Below are positions 26,078 to 35,298 of a stretch of DNA of 64,000 bases, in pieces; position 1 is the stretch's first letter, and every line of letters starts with the position of its first letter. The notes beneath the pieces are model-generated. The model had not been told where the DNA came from. It saw only the letters and a list, made by a program, of their open reading frames with translations, and made no database searches. Source of the DNA: CAZMNY01 sp964567745 (GTDB lineage: Bacteria > Planctomycetota > Planctomycetia > Pirellulales > Pirellulaceae); contig CAZMNY010000022.1 of NCBI GenBank assembly GCA_964567745.1, positions 1-64,000 of the forward strand, read 5' to 3'. The position numbers and the translations under genes are program-made.

Positions 26078-27280
26078 GTGGCATGGTCTTGTGAATTGCG
26101 CTCGCCTTCCGTCGAAACGAGCCCGAATGCGAATGACAACGGCACGGCGAGCGTGTTCCAGCCCAATCGATCGGCCAACAGCCGGTCGACACAGTGGCTC
26201 ATGGTTGCCTTGACCGCAATTCTCGCCCTCTGCCCATCGCTCGCCCAGGCCCAGGACACCCCTCGGGAAGCATCCCGCGACGCCGAATTTGAGAACCTGG
26301 CGAACGAGATTGCCTCTCTCGAACGGCAAGGCCATCTACTGAGGCGAGTCGTTCGACTGATTAAGCCGAGCGTCGTGCACATCGAGGCGGCGTCGCGAAA
26401 CCGTTCGGTTGAGGAAGCGGGCGGCGGCGTGATCATGAAGATGGACGGAAAGTACTTCGTACTCACGAACCGCCACGTCGTGAAAGACTCGGACCTCAAA
26501 TCCATCAAGATCAAGTTGGACGACGGGCGACGGCTGCATCCGGTGAAATCGTGGGACGACCCCGGCACCGACATTGCGATTCTTCAGATCAATGCGGACA
26601 AGCTGCTCGCCGCCCGACTCGGCGACAGCGACAAGGCCGAGATCGGCGATTTTGTCTTGGCGGTCGGCAGCCCGTTCGGGTTGAGCCATTCCGTGACGTT
26701 CGGAATCATTAGCGCCAAAGGCAGACGCGACCTGCAGCTTGGCGACGACCGCGTGCGGTTTCAAGACTTCATTCAAACGGATGCGGCAATCAATCCCGGA
26801 AACAGCGGCGGACCGCTGGCCAATTTGCACGGCCAAATCATCGGCATCAACACCGCAATCGCCAGCAACTCAGGCGGAAATGAGGGAATTGGATTCACCA
26901 TTCCCATCAACATGGTCAAACTCATCGCCAAGCAACTCATCTCGAGCGGGCGAGTCTCTCGAGCCTACTTGGGCGTGCATCTCTCGCGAGATTTCGATCC
27001 TTCGCGTTCCGCCGCTCAGCTCGGCCTTCCTCGACCCGCCGGAGCACTCGTCTCCGGAATCACGCCCAATTCGCCCGCACAACAGGCTGACCTTCAAACC
27101 AGCGACGTGATTATTCGGGTGAACGGCAAGTGGGTCGATGACGATGACCACTTGATCAACGAGGTCAGCCTGATGCCGGTTGGCCGGCGCATCGAGCTCG
27201 GCGTTATTCGAGACGGCAAAGTCCTCGAGGTGCAGGTCAAGGTTGGCGACCGTGGCGACTTCGAACCGGAAACCCCGTAA
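26078..27280 (+). CDS. HtrA/DegP-like serine protease with one PDZ domain
   Basis: A 400-residue envelope protease. It has an N-terminal polar extension, a hydrophobic signal/anchor (~40-58, with AQAQD as a possible cleavage site), a chymotrypsin-fold domain with the full triad His133 (LTNRHVV), Asp165 (DIAIL) and Ser243 (GNSGGPL), and a single PDZ domain from ~295 to the C-terminus (AYLGVHLSRDFD..., SPAQQADLQTSDVIIRVNG). The start is GTG, preceded by AAAGGAG at ideal spacing. One PDZ makes it DegS/DegQ-like in size. Its likely job is quality control of periplasmic proteins. It is the first of three HtrA-related genes in the window. Confidence 0.93.
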   Translation: MAWSCELRSPSVETSPNANDNGTASVFQPNRSANSRSTQWLMVALTAILALCPSLAQAQDTPREASRDAEFENLANEIASLERQGHLLRRVVRLIKPSVVHIEAASRNRSVEEAGGGVIMKMDGKYFVLTNRHVVKDSDLKSIKIKLDDGRRLHPVKSWDDPGTDIAILQINADKLLAARLGDSDKAEIGDFVLAVGSPFGLSHSVTFGIISAKGRRDLQLGDDRVRFQDFIQTDAAINPGNSGGPLANLHGQIIGINTAIASNSGGNEGIGFTIPINMVKLIAKQLISSGRVSRAYLGVHLSRDFDPSRSAAQLGLPRPAGALVSGITPNSPAQQADLQTSDVIIRVNGKWVDDDDHLINEVSLMPVGRRIELGVIRDGKVLEVQVKVGDRGDFEPETP

Positions 27281-27422
27281 CAAAAGTCGCCTGTTAGCGA
27301 GGGGGGTGGAACGCGAGTCTTTGCGCGACGATCTCACTTGCACCCCACTCGACTCGTGGCGCGCCTTGCCTGCGGCACACGGGTTAAACGAAGTTCGCTC
27401 GACTTGTGACGTGCCTAGAATG

Positions 27423-27530
27423 CTAGTGCTGTGTTACAGCTTGGAATTGGGATCGACAATTCGATTGGTCAACGCCCGCCACGGCGAATCGGGTGCGCCA
27501 CCCTAAAACTAAGGCGTAACGCAGCACTAG
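27423..27530. mobile_element. MITE-like element 1 with terminal inverted repeats
   Basis: A 108-bp sequence flanked by imperfect ~30-bp inverted repeats that start with CTAGTGCTG. The left arm (27423-27452) begins CTAGTGCTGTGTTACAGC. The right arm (27501-27530), reverse-complemented, begins CTAGTGCTGCGTTACGCC. It carries no coding capacity, as expected of a non-autonomous transposon derivative or palindromic repeat. The right end shares its CTAG with the next element. Confidence 0.65.
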
Positions 27531-27635
27531 TGCAGCGTCAACACTAAGAATTAGGATCCCAGTGTTTGTATCGTACGCCGCCAAGTCAAGTTACGACGAA
27601 GCCAACCCCCATTTTTAGAGTTGACGCAGCACTAG
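27527..27635. mobile_element. MITE-like element 2, abutting element 1
   Basis: A 109-bp sequence with the same type of ends. The left arm begins CTAGTGCAGCGTCAACACTA (27527-27546). The right arm, reverse-complemented, begins CTAGTGCTGCGTCAACTCTA. The interior differs from element 1. Its right CTAG provides the TAG stop codon (27632-27634) of the nucleoside hydrolase gene, so insertion occurred right at, or has truncated, the 3' end of that gene. Confidence 0.65.
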
Positions 27636-28570
27636 GTGCATTGTCCGGCGTATTTCATGCCGCGGATGATTCCGTCGTGGACCGCCACGGAATCGACATC
27701 GACGGCGACGTCCATGTTGTGGCGCCACTGCCGATTGGATCGGCGATCGAAGACGGTCGCGCCCGATGTCAGCTCGCCCACGGTTTCGACGTCGCCTGCC
27801 ATTTCGATCGAACTGAACAACTCTGGGTGCAGGCAGGACATCATCGCGACCGCGTCGTGCAGCAGGATTCCCTCTTGGCCCATCTGATGGTAGCTGCGGA
27901 AGAAGAAGGGAATCATGCGTCGCAACAATTGGCCGGCCCGCGATGATTCGCAAGGCAACTCATCGATCACACTCATGTCGAACACGACATTTTGAGTCAC
28001 ATCGAGCGGAACAAGCGACTTGGTCGAAGCCGACTTGAAGACAACGCTGGCGCTAACCGGATCGTAGTGGATGTTGAATTCGGCAGCCGGCGTGATATTT
28101 CCGATTCCGTTGACCGTGCCGCCCATGATCACGATGTGGTCGACCATGGATGCGAATGACGGGTCTCTCTGAATCGCGCGAGCCACGTTGGTCAGCGGGC
28201 CGAGGCAGAGGACGGTGACTTGATCGGGAAACTGGCGAACGGTGTCGGCGAGGACTTTTTCGGACGGATGTCGATGGGCCAGCTGCGATGTCGCCAGCCC
28301 GGAGTTAGCAAGTCCGTCATCTCCGTGCATATGGCGCGCGTCCAGCCGGGTTGCATTGTCGGGCGCCGAGGCGGCACCGACGCGAGGATATCGAGGCGGA
28401 TCGAGGTGTTTGACAATCGCCTCGACGTTCCGACTAGCCTGCTCGGCGGGGATATTTCCAGCCACAGCGGTAACGGCAACAACTTCCAGACGCGGATCGA
28501 ACAGGGCCATCGTCAACGCCACGGCGTCATCGATCCCTGGATCACAGTCAATAATCACCTTCCTTGTCAT
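27632..28570 (-). CDS. Inosine/uridine-preferring nucleoside hydrolase (IunH family)
   Basis: A 312-residue nucleoside N-ribohydrolase that would split purine or pyrimidine nucleosides into base and ribose. It begins with the calcium-binding signature IIDCDPGIDDAVAL (DxDxxxDD) and carries VLCLGPLTNVA, IVIMGGTVNGIGNITPAAEFNI and the C-terminal calcium/active-site region LLHDAVAM. The length is normal for the family. The extreme C-terminus (MKYAGQCT) ends in the TAG supplied by the MITE-like element, so the native tail may have been changed by a few residues. Divergent from trpD. Confidence 0.93.
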   Translation of the reverse strand: MTRKVIIDCDPGIDDAVALTMALFDPRLEVVAVTAVAGNIPAEQASRNVEAIVKHLDPPRYPRVGAASAPDNATRLDARHMHGDDGLANSGLATSQLAHRHPSEKVLADTVRQFPDQVTVLCLGPLTNVARAIQRDPSFASMVDHIVIMGGTVNGIGNITPAAEFNIHYDPVSASVVFKSASTKSLVPLDVTQNVVFDMSVIDELPCESSRAGQLLRRMIPFFFRSYHQMGQEGILLHDAVAMMSCLHPELFSSIEMAGDVETVGELTSGATVFDRRSNRQWRHNMDVAVDVDSVAVHDGIIRGMKYAGQCT

Positions 28571-28866
28571 GACTTGATCTTAGATCCCCCTACTTGAAAC
28601 GACAACATGAACCCGATGGGGCGGACGCAACGTACAGTCCATAGTCGACGCCCAACTGTCGAGTCCTTGAGCAGCCTCCAGGCGGTTTTCGCACGTTGGC
28701 CGCCGAAGTAGAATCCAATCATCGTGTTATAACGACTCTGACGGTGATGAATTGTGATCGGCCCGGTCGCCACGCCGACAGACAGCGCACCCACTCCTGC
28801 CGAAACGATCGGGCCGCACGCAATCCAGTCTCAACTTGTTCCCCCCTTTGCGATGGAGAAAACGGC

Positions 28867-29877
28867 TTGGACAACTCGCTTGTAGGTCGAGTTTCGGCGG
28901 GAGAAAATCTCTCGGTCGCGGAGATGAAGTCGGTGATCGACGCGATCATGCACGGCCGTTGGGAGAACTCCGAGATTGCCCTCTTATTGACCGGGCTGCA
29001 TCTCAGGGGAGAGACGTCGGATGAAGTTGCCGGTGCCGCCCTGGCGATGCGACGCCATATGACTCGCATCCCCTCGAACTTGCTCGGCGTAATCGACACC
29101 TGCGGCACCGGGGGCGACGGCAGCGGCACGTTCAACATCAGCACGGCGGCGGCCATCGTGACCGCGGGCACCGGGGCACCGGTCGCCAAGCACGGCAATC
29201 GTCGCATTACGAGCAAGACGGGTTCGGCGGACGTATTGGCTGAGCTGGGCGTCAACATTGACGCCGATGTCGAAACAGTCAGCCGCTGTCTGAACGAATT
29301 GGGAATCTGCTTCTGCTTCGCACCCAATCTTCACCCAGCGATGAAGCAGGTCGCGGAAGTCAGACGCAGCCTGGGAATGCCTTCCATATTCAATTTACTT
29401 GGGCCATTAAGCAATCCGGCGGAAGCCGAATTTCAATTGCTGGGCGTCGGCAAACCTGCCGCTCGCCCCGTCTTGGCCGGCGCGCTTCAGCACCTGCCGG
29501 TTAGGCGAGCTGTTGTGGTCAATGGACGCGATGGATTGGATGAAGTCACCTTGGCTGACGAGACGGACGTCACGGTCGTCGAGGACGGCGAGCTTCGCCA
29601 GTTGAGTTGGGCACCGGAAGACTTCGGCGTCGAGCGAACTGGCTTAGATTCGATGACTGTTTCCACACCAAAGGAGAGCGCCGCGATGATTCGCTCGGTT
29701 CTCGAGGGCGACAAGGGCCCGCACCGAGACATTGTCGTGCTCAATGTCGCCGCCGCGTTATGGACAGCTCGCCGGGCCGCAGAATTGACCGATTGCGCCG
29801 CCATGGCAGCGAACGCGATCGATAGCGGCGACGCCAATAAGTTGCTTCAACAACTTGGCGAAGCGAGCCACAGTTAG
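28867..29877 (+). CDS. trpD: Anthranilate phosphoribosyltransferase
   Basis: A 336-residue enzyme attaching phosphoribosyl to anthranilate in tryptophan synthesis. It has the PRPP-binding GTGGDGSGTFNISTAAA, the KHGNRRITSKTGSADVLAELG motif and the NLLGPLSNPA motif. I start it at the TTG giving LDNSLVGRVSAG, preceded by GGAGA; this matches normal TrpD length and start. The frame stays open about 57 codons further upstream, but that part is Arg/Cys-rich and unlike TrpD. No other trp gene is adjacent, so tryptophan genes are dispersed. The 296-bp gap to the divergent nucleoside hydrolase shows no other gene. Confidence 0.92.
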   Translation: MDNSLVGRVSAGENLSVAEMKSVIDAIMHGRWENSEIALLLTGLHLRGETSDEVAGAALAMRRHMTRIPSNLLGVIDTCGTGGDGSGTFNISTAAAIVTAGTGAPVAKHGNRRITSKTGSADVLAELGVNIDADVETVSRCLNELGICFCFAPNLHPAMKQVAEVRRSLGMPSIFNLLGPLSNPAEAEFQLLGVGKPAARPVLAGALQHLPVRRAVVVNGRDGLDEVTLADETDVTVVEDGELRQLSWAPEDFGVERTGLDSMTVSTPKESAAMIRSVLEGDKGPHRDIVVLNVAAALWTARRAAELTDCAAMAANAIDSGDANKLLQQLGEASHS

Positions 29878-29985
29878 AGAGCATCATTGAGTAAGCACGA
29901 GAAAACATAGACAGCGTCGAGCTATTCCGTAACTGCCCAATTCACTACAAGTCTCCCATCGATCCTCTCCACCAAGGACGTCGCA

Positions 29986-30873
29986 ATGCTGAAGACGTTT
30001 TCGATCGCCACATTGGCCGTGCTGCTGATTGCCGTTCCGGCCGCTTTGATTCTTAACTTGGCAACGGCACAAGATACGGCAGTTGAGGGCAACGACAAGA
30101 AGGACGAATCCGCGCCCACGGCAATGATCTATCCGGTCGACGTGGCCGTCGATGCGAGTGGCGGCGTGTATGTGGTCGATCTGAAACTGCCGGGAGTATG
30201 GAAAGTCGACGCAGGCAAAGTCACCGTCTTCGCTCGCGGTCAAAAACGATTCAAGACGCCACTCAACGCGCCCCGCTGCGCGGCGTTCGGCAAGCAGGGA
30301 TTGTTGGTTGGCGATAGCGCGTCGACAAGCGTGTTGAGTGTTGCCGACGGCAAGCCGAAGAAGTCTCACGAAGGTCGTATCGGCATCCCGTCGGCGATCG
30401 CCACGCAAGCCGACGGCAGCGTATTGGTCGCCGACCTCGAACTGAGACGGATCTGGAAATACGGCGCGGATGGCGGGCCAGCTTCGTTATTCGCCGAAGT
30501 CGATGCCCCGCGCGGACTCACGATCGATAAAGAGGGACGCGTTTGGGTTGTGACTCACGGCAAGAACCAAGTCGTGCGGCTCGACAAAGATGGCAAGTCG
30601 CCCGAGACGATCGTTAAGGGCCGGCCATTTCGGTTTCCGCACCATATCGTCGTCAACGACACGGGTGAAGCGTTCGTCGCCGATGGATACGCCAAGGCAG
30701 TCTGGAAGATTCCAGCCGGCGGAGAACCCGAAAAACTCGCGTCGGGCGCGCCGTTTCAGAATCCTGTCGGACTGGCGATTAAGGGAGACCGCCTGTTAGT
30801 TGCAGATTCGCACGCGAAGGCGATTTTTGAAGTCGCGATGAATGGCGACGTGAAAAAGGTCGTCGGCCCGTAG
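29986..30873 (+). CDS. Secreted NHL/SMP-30-like beta-propeller protein
   Basis: A 295-residue protein with an N-terminal signal or anchor helix (~4-28) followed by about six beta-propeller blades. Each blade has the repeating pattern hydrophobic-D-x-x-G-x-[V/L]-[F/Y/W]-V: VAVDASGGVYVVDL, IATQADGSVLVADL, LTIDKEGRVWVVTH, IVVNDTGEAFVADG and LAIKGDRLLVADS. No catalytic motif stands out; a lactonase-like or ligand-binding role is possible. It is followed 40 bp later on the same strand by the RND transporter gene, suggesting a shared transcript. Confidence 0.85.
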   Translation: MLKTFSIATLAVLLIAVPAALILNLATAQDTAVEGNDKKDESAPTAMIYPVDVAVDASGGVYVVDLKLPGVWKVDAGKVTVFARGQKRFKTPLNAPRCAAFGKQGLLVGDSASTSVLSVADGKPKKSHEGRIGIPSAIATQADGSVLVADLELRRIWKYGADGGPASLFAEVDAPRGLTIDKEGRVWVVTHGKNQVVRLDKDGKSPETIVKGRPFRFPHHIVVNDTGEAFVADGYAKAVWKIPAGGEPEKLASGAPFQNPVGLAIKGDRLLVADSHAKAIFEVAMNGDVKKVVGP

Positions 30874-30913
30874 CGCCGCGAAGCGTCGTTTGATGGCATG
30901 GTAAAGGACTGAC

Positions 30914-33556
30914 ATGGCGTCCGAGCGCGATTCGATTTTGGTGCGGCCGCTTGGCGGAATCACGGCAATCGTGGTTCGCCATCCGCTGCGTGTCATCGGC
31001 GTCTCGTTGCTGTTTGCCATCGCCTCGCTCGGTTGGGCCGCGGTGCGACTCGAATTCAAGAGTCGCCGACTCGACCTGCTCAATCCAGCCAGCGAATTCA
31101 ATCAGCGTTGGCTGGACTATCTCGATGAGTTCGGCGACACCGACGACGCGATTGTGGTCGTACGAGGGCTCAACCGCCATGACGTCGCGGCCGCGATGGA
31201 CCAAATCGTGGCGGAACTCGACTCGACGCCGGATTTGTTCCGCGATGCATTGTGTCGAGTCGACCGCCGTCGGCTCGAAGACAAAGGGCTCTACTTTCTG
31301 ACGCTCGATGAACTTCGAGCCGCCGACCAATTCGTCAGTCGGATGGAGCCGATTCTGTTTGGACGATGGGAGACGATCAGCGGGCCGCGGCAACTTCGGC
31401 GATTCAATCAAGCGTTGCGACAACCGATTCGTCTGCCAACCGAGGACAGCGACGAGGCAGCCGAATTGATTCGTTTCGGCCAGCGTATCGTCGACAGCCT
31501 CGAGGCCGCTCTACGAGACAAGCCTCGCTTCCTCACCACATGGCCGAAAGAAGCGTTCCCCACGAATGCGGGCGGCAGCGATTACCTCGTGACCAATGAA
31601 GGTGAACTCGGTTTCGTCCTAGTCAAACTCGCAGCCGATTCGGGCGTCGCTGGCGGGCATCCTGTCGACCTGCTGCGAAAGCGATTGCGTCGTTTGTCGC
31701 AGGACCATCCGCGAGTCCGGATCGGCTTGACCGGTCTCCCGATACTGGAACACGACGAGATGCAGGCGAGCCAGCGAGATACGTTGCAGGCGAGCGTGCT
31801 GAGTCTCGTCGGCGTCGCGATACTATTTAGCATCGGCTTCGGTGCCGTTCGCTACCCAATGTTGGCGATCATCGCCTTGGCGAACGGACTCGCCTGGTGC
31901 ATGGCGTTTATCACGATGACGGTCGGCCACTTAAACATTCTTAGCGTCGCATTCGGCGCCATCTTGATTGGGCTGGGGATCGACTTCGGAATCCACTACG
32001 TCGCTCGATACATGCAACTGCGAGAGCAGTGTGGGGCAAGTGCAGAGGCGATCGTCCAGACAGCTCGAAGCGTGGGGCCTGGCATTGTGACGGGCGGAGT
32101 GACGACGGCGATCGCCTTTCTGACGGCGTCGGCCAGCGAGTTTACTGGAGTCGTCGAGTTGGGTTGGATCGCTGGCGGCGGCGTCCTACTCTGCGTCGTG
32201 TCAGCGCTGATCTTGCTTCCCGCGTTGCTTCACTTTCGAGACCGAGACCGCCGCGCGATGACGGCCGCACCTCTGTTGCCGCTGGGCCGCTGGGCAAGGT
32301 CGGCTACCTTGGCGCCGCGCCGAGTCCTGTTGTGCGGCGCGGCGGTGATCGCGCTACTCGCCACCGGTTTGCCGAAGTTGGCGTACGACCATAATCTGCT
32401 CCACTTACAACCAAAAAACCTCCCCGCAGTTCAATGGGAACGCGTCTTGCTTGAGGAAACAGATCGCAGTGTGTGGTTCGCGCTATCGATCAACGACACG
32501 GCCGAGGAATTGAAGGCGAGAAAGGCCGCCTTCGCATCGCTCCCGACAGTCGACCGGACCGAGGAAATCGTCTCGCTGCTCCCGACTGTGACGGACGAGC
32601 AACAGCAGTTAGTCAGAAAGATGCACCTGCGCTTGACCGACTTGCCAGAAAACGCCCCTGTCATCCCGCTGGCCGACCCCAACGTTGAGATCGTGCTGCT
32701 CGAGGAATTGAACTCGGCTTTGCAGCGACTGCCACCTGGCTCGCAATCGCTGGCGCAGTCGATCAACTCGCTGCGAGCGAGGGTCAACGAACTGCCGGCG
32801 AGAATCGTCCGCCAACGCCTTTTCGAGCACCAACAACAATTGGCGACGGACGTCTTAAAGAGACTTCGCGACATCGGTCGGCACAGCAATCCCCAACCGC
32901 CGCAGATCACAGACCTGTCGCCAAAGCTCGTCAGCCGTTACGTCGGCAGGAGGAAGAAGCACTTGCTGAAGATCTACGCGGCGGGCGACGTGTGGAACAT
33001 TCACTCGCTGCAAGCATTCGTCAAAGACCTTGAGCAGGTTGACCCTCGAATCACCGGCCACCCAGTGCAGACGTTTTATGCTTCAAGCCAGATGCAACAA
33101 AGCTACATCCATGCCGCGTGCTACGCGATTATCGCGGTCGCATTTATTTTGATGCTGGACTTCCGCTCGTTTTCGCGGACTCTTTTGGCCATGATTCCGA
33201 TGGGAGTCGGGCTCGTCGGACTATTTGGCGTGTTGGGCTGGCTGTCGATTCCCTTGAATGCCGCCAATATGATCGTGCTGCCTCTGATCGTCGGAATCGG
33301 AATTGATGACGGAGTGCATGTCGTGCACGATTGGATTCGCCAGCCAGGTCGCTACCAACTGGGCAACTCCACGGCCACAGCCATCGTCATCACGTCGGCA
33401 ACAACCATGATCGGCTTTGGCAGTTTAATGTTGGCCCAACACCAGGGCTTGCGAAGCCTAGGCCAAGTGCTCACGTTGGGCGTCGCGACCTGCATGCTTG
33501 CCTCACTGCTGTTGCTTCCTGCCGTTCTGTCCCTGATTCCGCGTTCGCGGCGATGA
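30914..33556 (+). CDS. RND-superfamily transporter, MMPL/HpnN-like
   Basis: An 880-residue protein with two repeats of the RND layout. A membrane helix (~20-45) is followed by a large periplasmic loop (~50-270), five helices (~275-435), another helix near 460, a second loop (~480-690) and five more helices (~700-870). Both membrane bundles contain the characteristic GIGIDFGIHYVARY / GIGIDDGVHVVHDW segment, which carries acidic residues for proton coupling. The best resemblance is to HpnN (hopanoid exporter) and MmpL-type lipid transporters, so a lipid substrate is plausible but not shown. It starts 40 bp after the NHL-type gene. Confidence 0.88.
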   Translation: MASERDSILVRPLGGITAIVVRHPLRVIGVSLLFAIASLGWAAVRLEFKSRRLDLLNPASEFNQRWLDYLDEFGDTDDAIVVVRGLNRHDVAAAMDQIVAELDSTPDLFRDALCRVDRRRLEDKGLYFLTLDELRAADQFVSRMEPILFGRWETISGPRQLRRFNQALRQPIRLPTEDSDEAAELIRFGQRIVDSLEAALRDKPRFLTTWPKEAFPTNAGGSDYLVTNEGELGFVLVKLAADSGVAGGHPVDLLRKRLRRLSQDHPRVRIGLTGLPILEHDEMQASQRDTLQASVLSLVGVAILFSIGFGAVRYPMLAIIALANGLAWCMAFITMTVGHLNILSVAFGAILIGLGIDFGIHYVARYMQLREQCGASAEAIVQTARSVGPGIVTGGVTTAIAFLTASASEFTGVVELGWIAGGGVLLCVVSALILLPALLHFRDRDRRAMTAAPLLPLGRWARSATLAPRRVLLCGAAVIALLATGLPKLAYDHNLLHLQPKNLPAVQWERVLLEETDRSVWFALSINDTAEELKARKAAFASLPTVDRTEEIVSLLPTVTDEQQQLVRKMHLRLTDLPENAPVIPLADPNVEIVLLEELNSALQRLPPGSQSLAQSINSLRARVNELPARIVRQRLFEHQQQLATDVLKRLRDIGRHSNPQPPQITDLSPKLVSRYVGRRKKHLLKIYAAGDVWNIHSLQAFVKDLEQVDPRITGHPVQTFYASSQMQQSYIHAACYAIIAVAFILMLDFRSFSRTLLAMIPMGVGLVGLFGVLGWLSIPLNAANMIVLPLIVGIGIDDGVHVVHDWIRQPGRYQLGNSTATAIVITSATTMIGFGSLMLAQHQGLRSLGQVLTLGVATCMLASLLLLPAVLSLIPRSRR

Positions 33557-33753
33557 CGCCAAGACGAATCGACCACTCGTTGCCTTATGGCCAGCGATCA
33601 AAAGGGAACGTCCTTTCACGATTGCACTTACGGCAAATCGTCTGCGACAACCAATTCCGCTCTTCTCAGTCTGTTCGCGGGCTGTTAACTTAGAGGATTC
33701 GTCAAGACCGCGGTGGACCGCAAGGGAACCCGCCCCCGATTGGAGAAACAGAA

Positions 33754-33852
33754 ATGACCAAGCCAAAACGCAAACTCAAGAAGGCGAATCATGGCCGGCG
33801 GCCAGCGAACGCCAAGGCGAGAAAAGCTAAGCGGAGCAAGGTGAAGACATAA
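33754..33852 (+). CDS. 32-residue highly basic protein (ribosomal-protein-like)
   Basis: The ATG at 33754, with TGGAGAAACA just upstream as ribosome site, opens a 32-codon frame reading MTKPKRKLKKANHGRRP and then about 15 more residues, nearly half of them Lys or Arg. The segment KKANHGRRP resembles the KANHGKRP tail found, as I recall, in short basic ribosomal proteins such as mycobacterial bL37. I cannot compare the whole sequence, so assignment as a small ribosomal or nucleoid-binding protein is an inference. It lies between the RND transporter and the FabZ-like gene on the same strand. Confidence 0.6.
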   Translation: MTKPKRKLKKANHGRRPANAKARKAKRSKVKT

Positions 33853-33963
33853 GTCCAATCCTTGTCTGCATTTTTGACGCCCTACCCTTGCGGCGCATGA
33901 CCGACTTGGATCGGCATCAGCCACCTGAGGTTTGGCTCAACTGGTACTCGGGAGACCTCGTTT

Positions 33964-34473
33964 GTGGCAAGAGAGTTGCTAGCCGATCTCGACCAGATCG
34001 ACATGGACAATGTGATCGCGGATGCGGCGGCGATTCGCAAATTCAATCCTCAGCGTTTCGAAATGGAACAGTTGAGTGCGATTGTTTATGAGAACACCGA
34101 GACGTTGGTTTGCGCCGGCTACAAGGACGTAGGCGACGACGAATTTTGGGTCCGCGGCCACATGCCTCAAATGCCCCTCATGCCCGGCGTCGTGATGCTC
34201 GAAGCCGCTGCACAACTATGCAGCTATTTTGCTCAGCGATACGATTTGTTGGGTGCCAAGATGGTCGGCTTCGGCGGATTGGAGCGAGTTCGGTTTCGCG
34301 ACACGGTAGTGCCCGGCGACCGGCTGTTGTTGATATGCAAACAGTTGAAAGTTCGCCGAAATCGAATGATCGTCAGCGCCTTTCAAGGGCTGGTCGGCGA
34401 CAAGCTTGTGGTGGAAGGCGAGCTGAAAGGGATTCCCATTCCCGTGGATGCTCTCAGTAGTTTCACGTCTTGA
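33964..34473 (+). CDS. FabZ-like hotdog beta-hydroxyacyl-ACP dehydratase
   Basis: A 169-residue single hotdog-domain protein. The core motif RGHMPQMPLMPGVVMLEAAAQ corresponds to the FabZ active site, with His in GH and Glu in LEAAAQ as the dehydratase pair. Downstream, GGLERVRFRDTVVPGDRLLL matches the second conserved strand pair. It is a little longer at the N-terminus than typical FabZ and starts at GTG. No other fatty-acid gene is nearby, and many planctomycetes have several such proteins, so a specialised dehydratase or thioesterase-like role is possible. trmB follows after 62 bp. Confidence 0.88.
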   Translation: MARELLADLDQIDMDNVIADAAAIRKFNPQRFEMEQLSAIVYENTETLVCAGYKDVGDDEFWVRGHMPQMPLMPGVVMLEAAAQLCSYFAQRYDLLGAKMVGFGGLERVRFRDTVVPGDRLLLICKQLKVRRNRMIVSAFQGLVGDKLVVEGELKGIPIPVDALSSFTS

Positions 34474-34535
34474 TTTTTTGGTCTTGGCGACCAGTCTCTA
34501 TGGTCATCTTTTTCTAGATGGCGACAGTGTGAATC

Positions 34536-35177
34536 ATGGGCCGACGAGCACTTCCGAAAACCGATCCAACACTCGACCTTTCCAAGCATCTTTTTTCGCT
34601 TGATGGATGGCCGGAGGCTGCGCCGGTTGCAGACGCCTTCGAAGTGGCTCGGCCGCTCGAAATCGAAATCGGTTGCGGTAAAGGCCTGTTCATCAAGAAT
34701 GCGGCTATCAACAATCCCGACCGAAATTTCCTCGGCGTCGAAATCGGCGACCGATACGCTCGCTACACCGCCTGTAAGATCGCCGGTCCGGCGTTGGAAA
34801 ACGCGGTGTTGTTTCGAGGTTGTGGCGAAAAGCTGCTCCGCGACCACGTGATCGACGGGACGGTTTCCGCGATCCACGTCTATTTTCCCGACCCCTGGTG
34901 GAAATCCCGACACCGCAAGCGGCGAGTGATGAATGAACCGTTCATCAAGCGAGTGGTCGATGTGCTCCAACCGGGCGGCGCGCTCCACTTTTGGACCGAC
35001 GTCCGCGAGTATTTCGACGTCACTCTCAAGTTGCTCACCGCCGAAATCGATCTCGATGGGCCGCTTTCCGTTGACGAGAATACGCCGGATCACGATTTCG
35101 ATTATCGCACCCATTTCGAGCGTCGCGTGAGGCGGAACGGCAATCCGGTCTATCGCTCGTTGTTCTATAAGCGTTAG
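34536..35177 (+). CDS. trmB: tRNA (guanine-N7-)-methyltransferase
   Basis: A 213-residue class I SAM methyltransferase making m7G46 in tRNA. It has the SAM motif EIEIGCGKGLFIKNAA, then LGVEIGDRYARY, and the TrmB signature YFPDPWWKSRHRKRR with the catalytic/base-recognition residues. The C-terminal TDVREYF and FERRVRRNGNPVYRSLF fit the family. It sits 62 bp downstream of the FabZ-like gene on the same strand and converges on purF. Confidence 0.95.
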   Translation: MGRRALPKTDPTLDLSKHLFSLDGWPEAAPVADAFEVARPLEIEIGCGKGLFIKNAAINNPDRNFLGVEIGDRYARYTACKIAGPALENAVLFRGCGEKLLRDHVIDGTVSAIHVYFPDPWWKSRHRKRRVMNEPFIKRVVDVLQPGGALHFWTDVREYFDVTLKLLTAEIDLDGPLSVDENTPDHDFDYRTHFERRVRRNGNPVYRSLFYKR

Positions 35178-35298
35178 GGCAGTTCACATTGCCAGATGAC
35201 AGAAAGCCTTCGGCTGGAAACAATTGAAGCTGTCGACGTGGGAACAAAACAACAACAACTGTAGCCACGTTGTTGTGGTGGAAGCTCCAGCGACGTTG

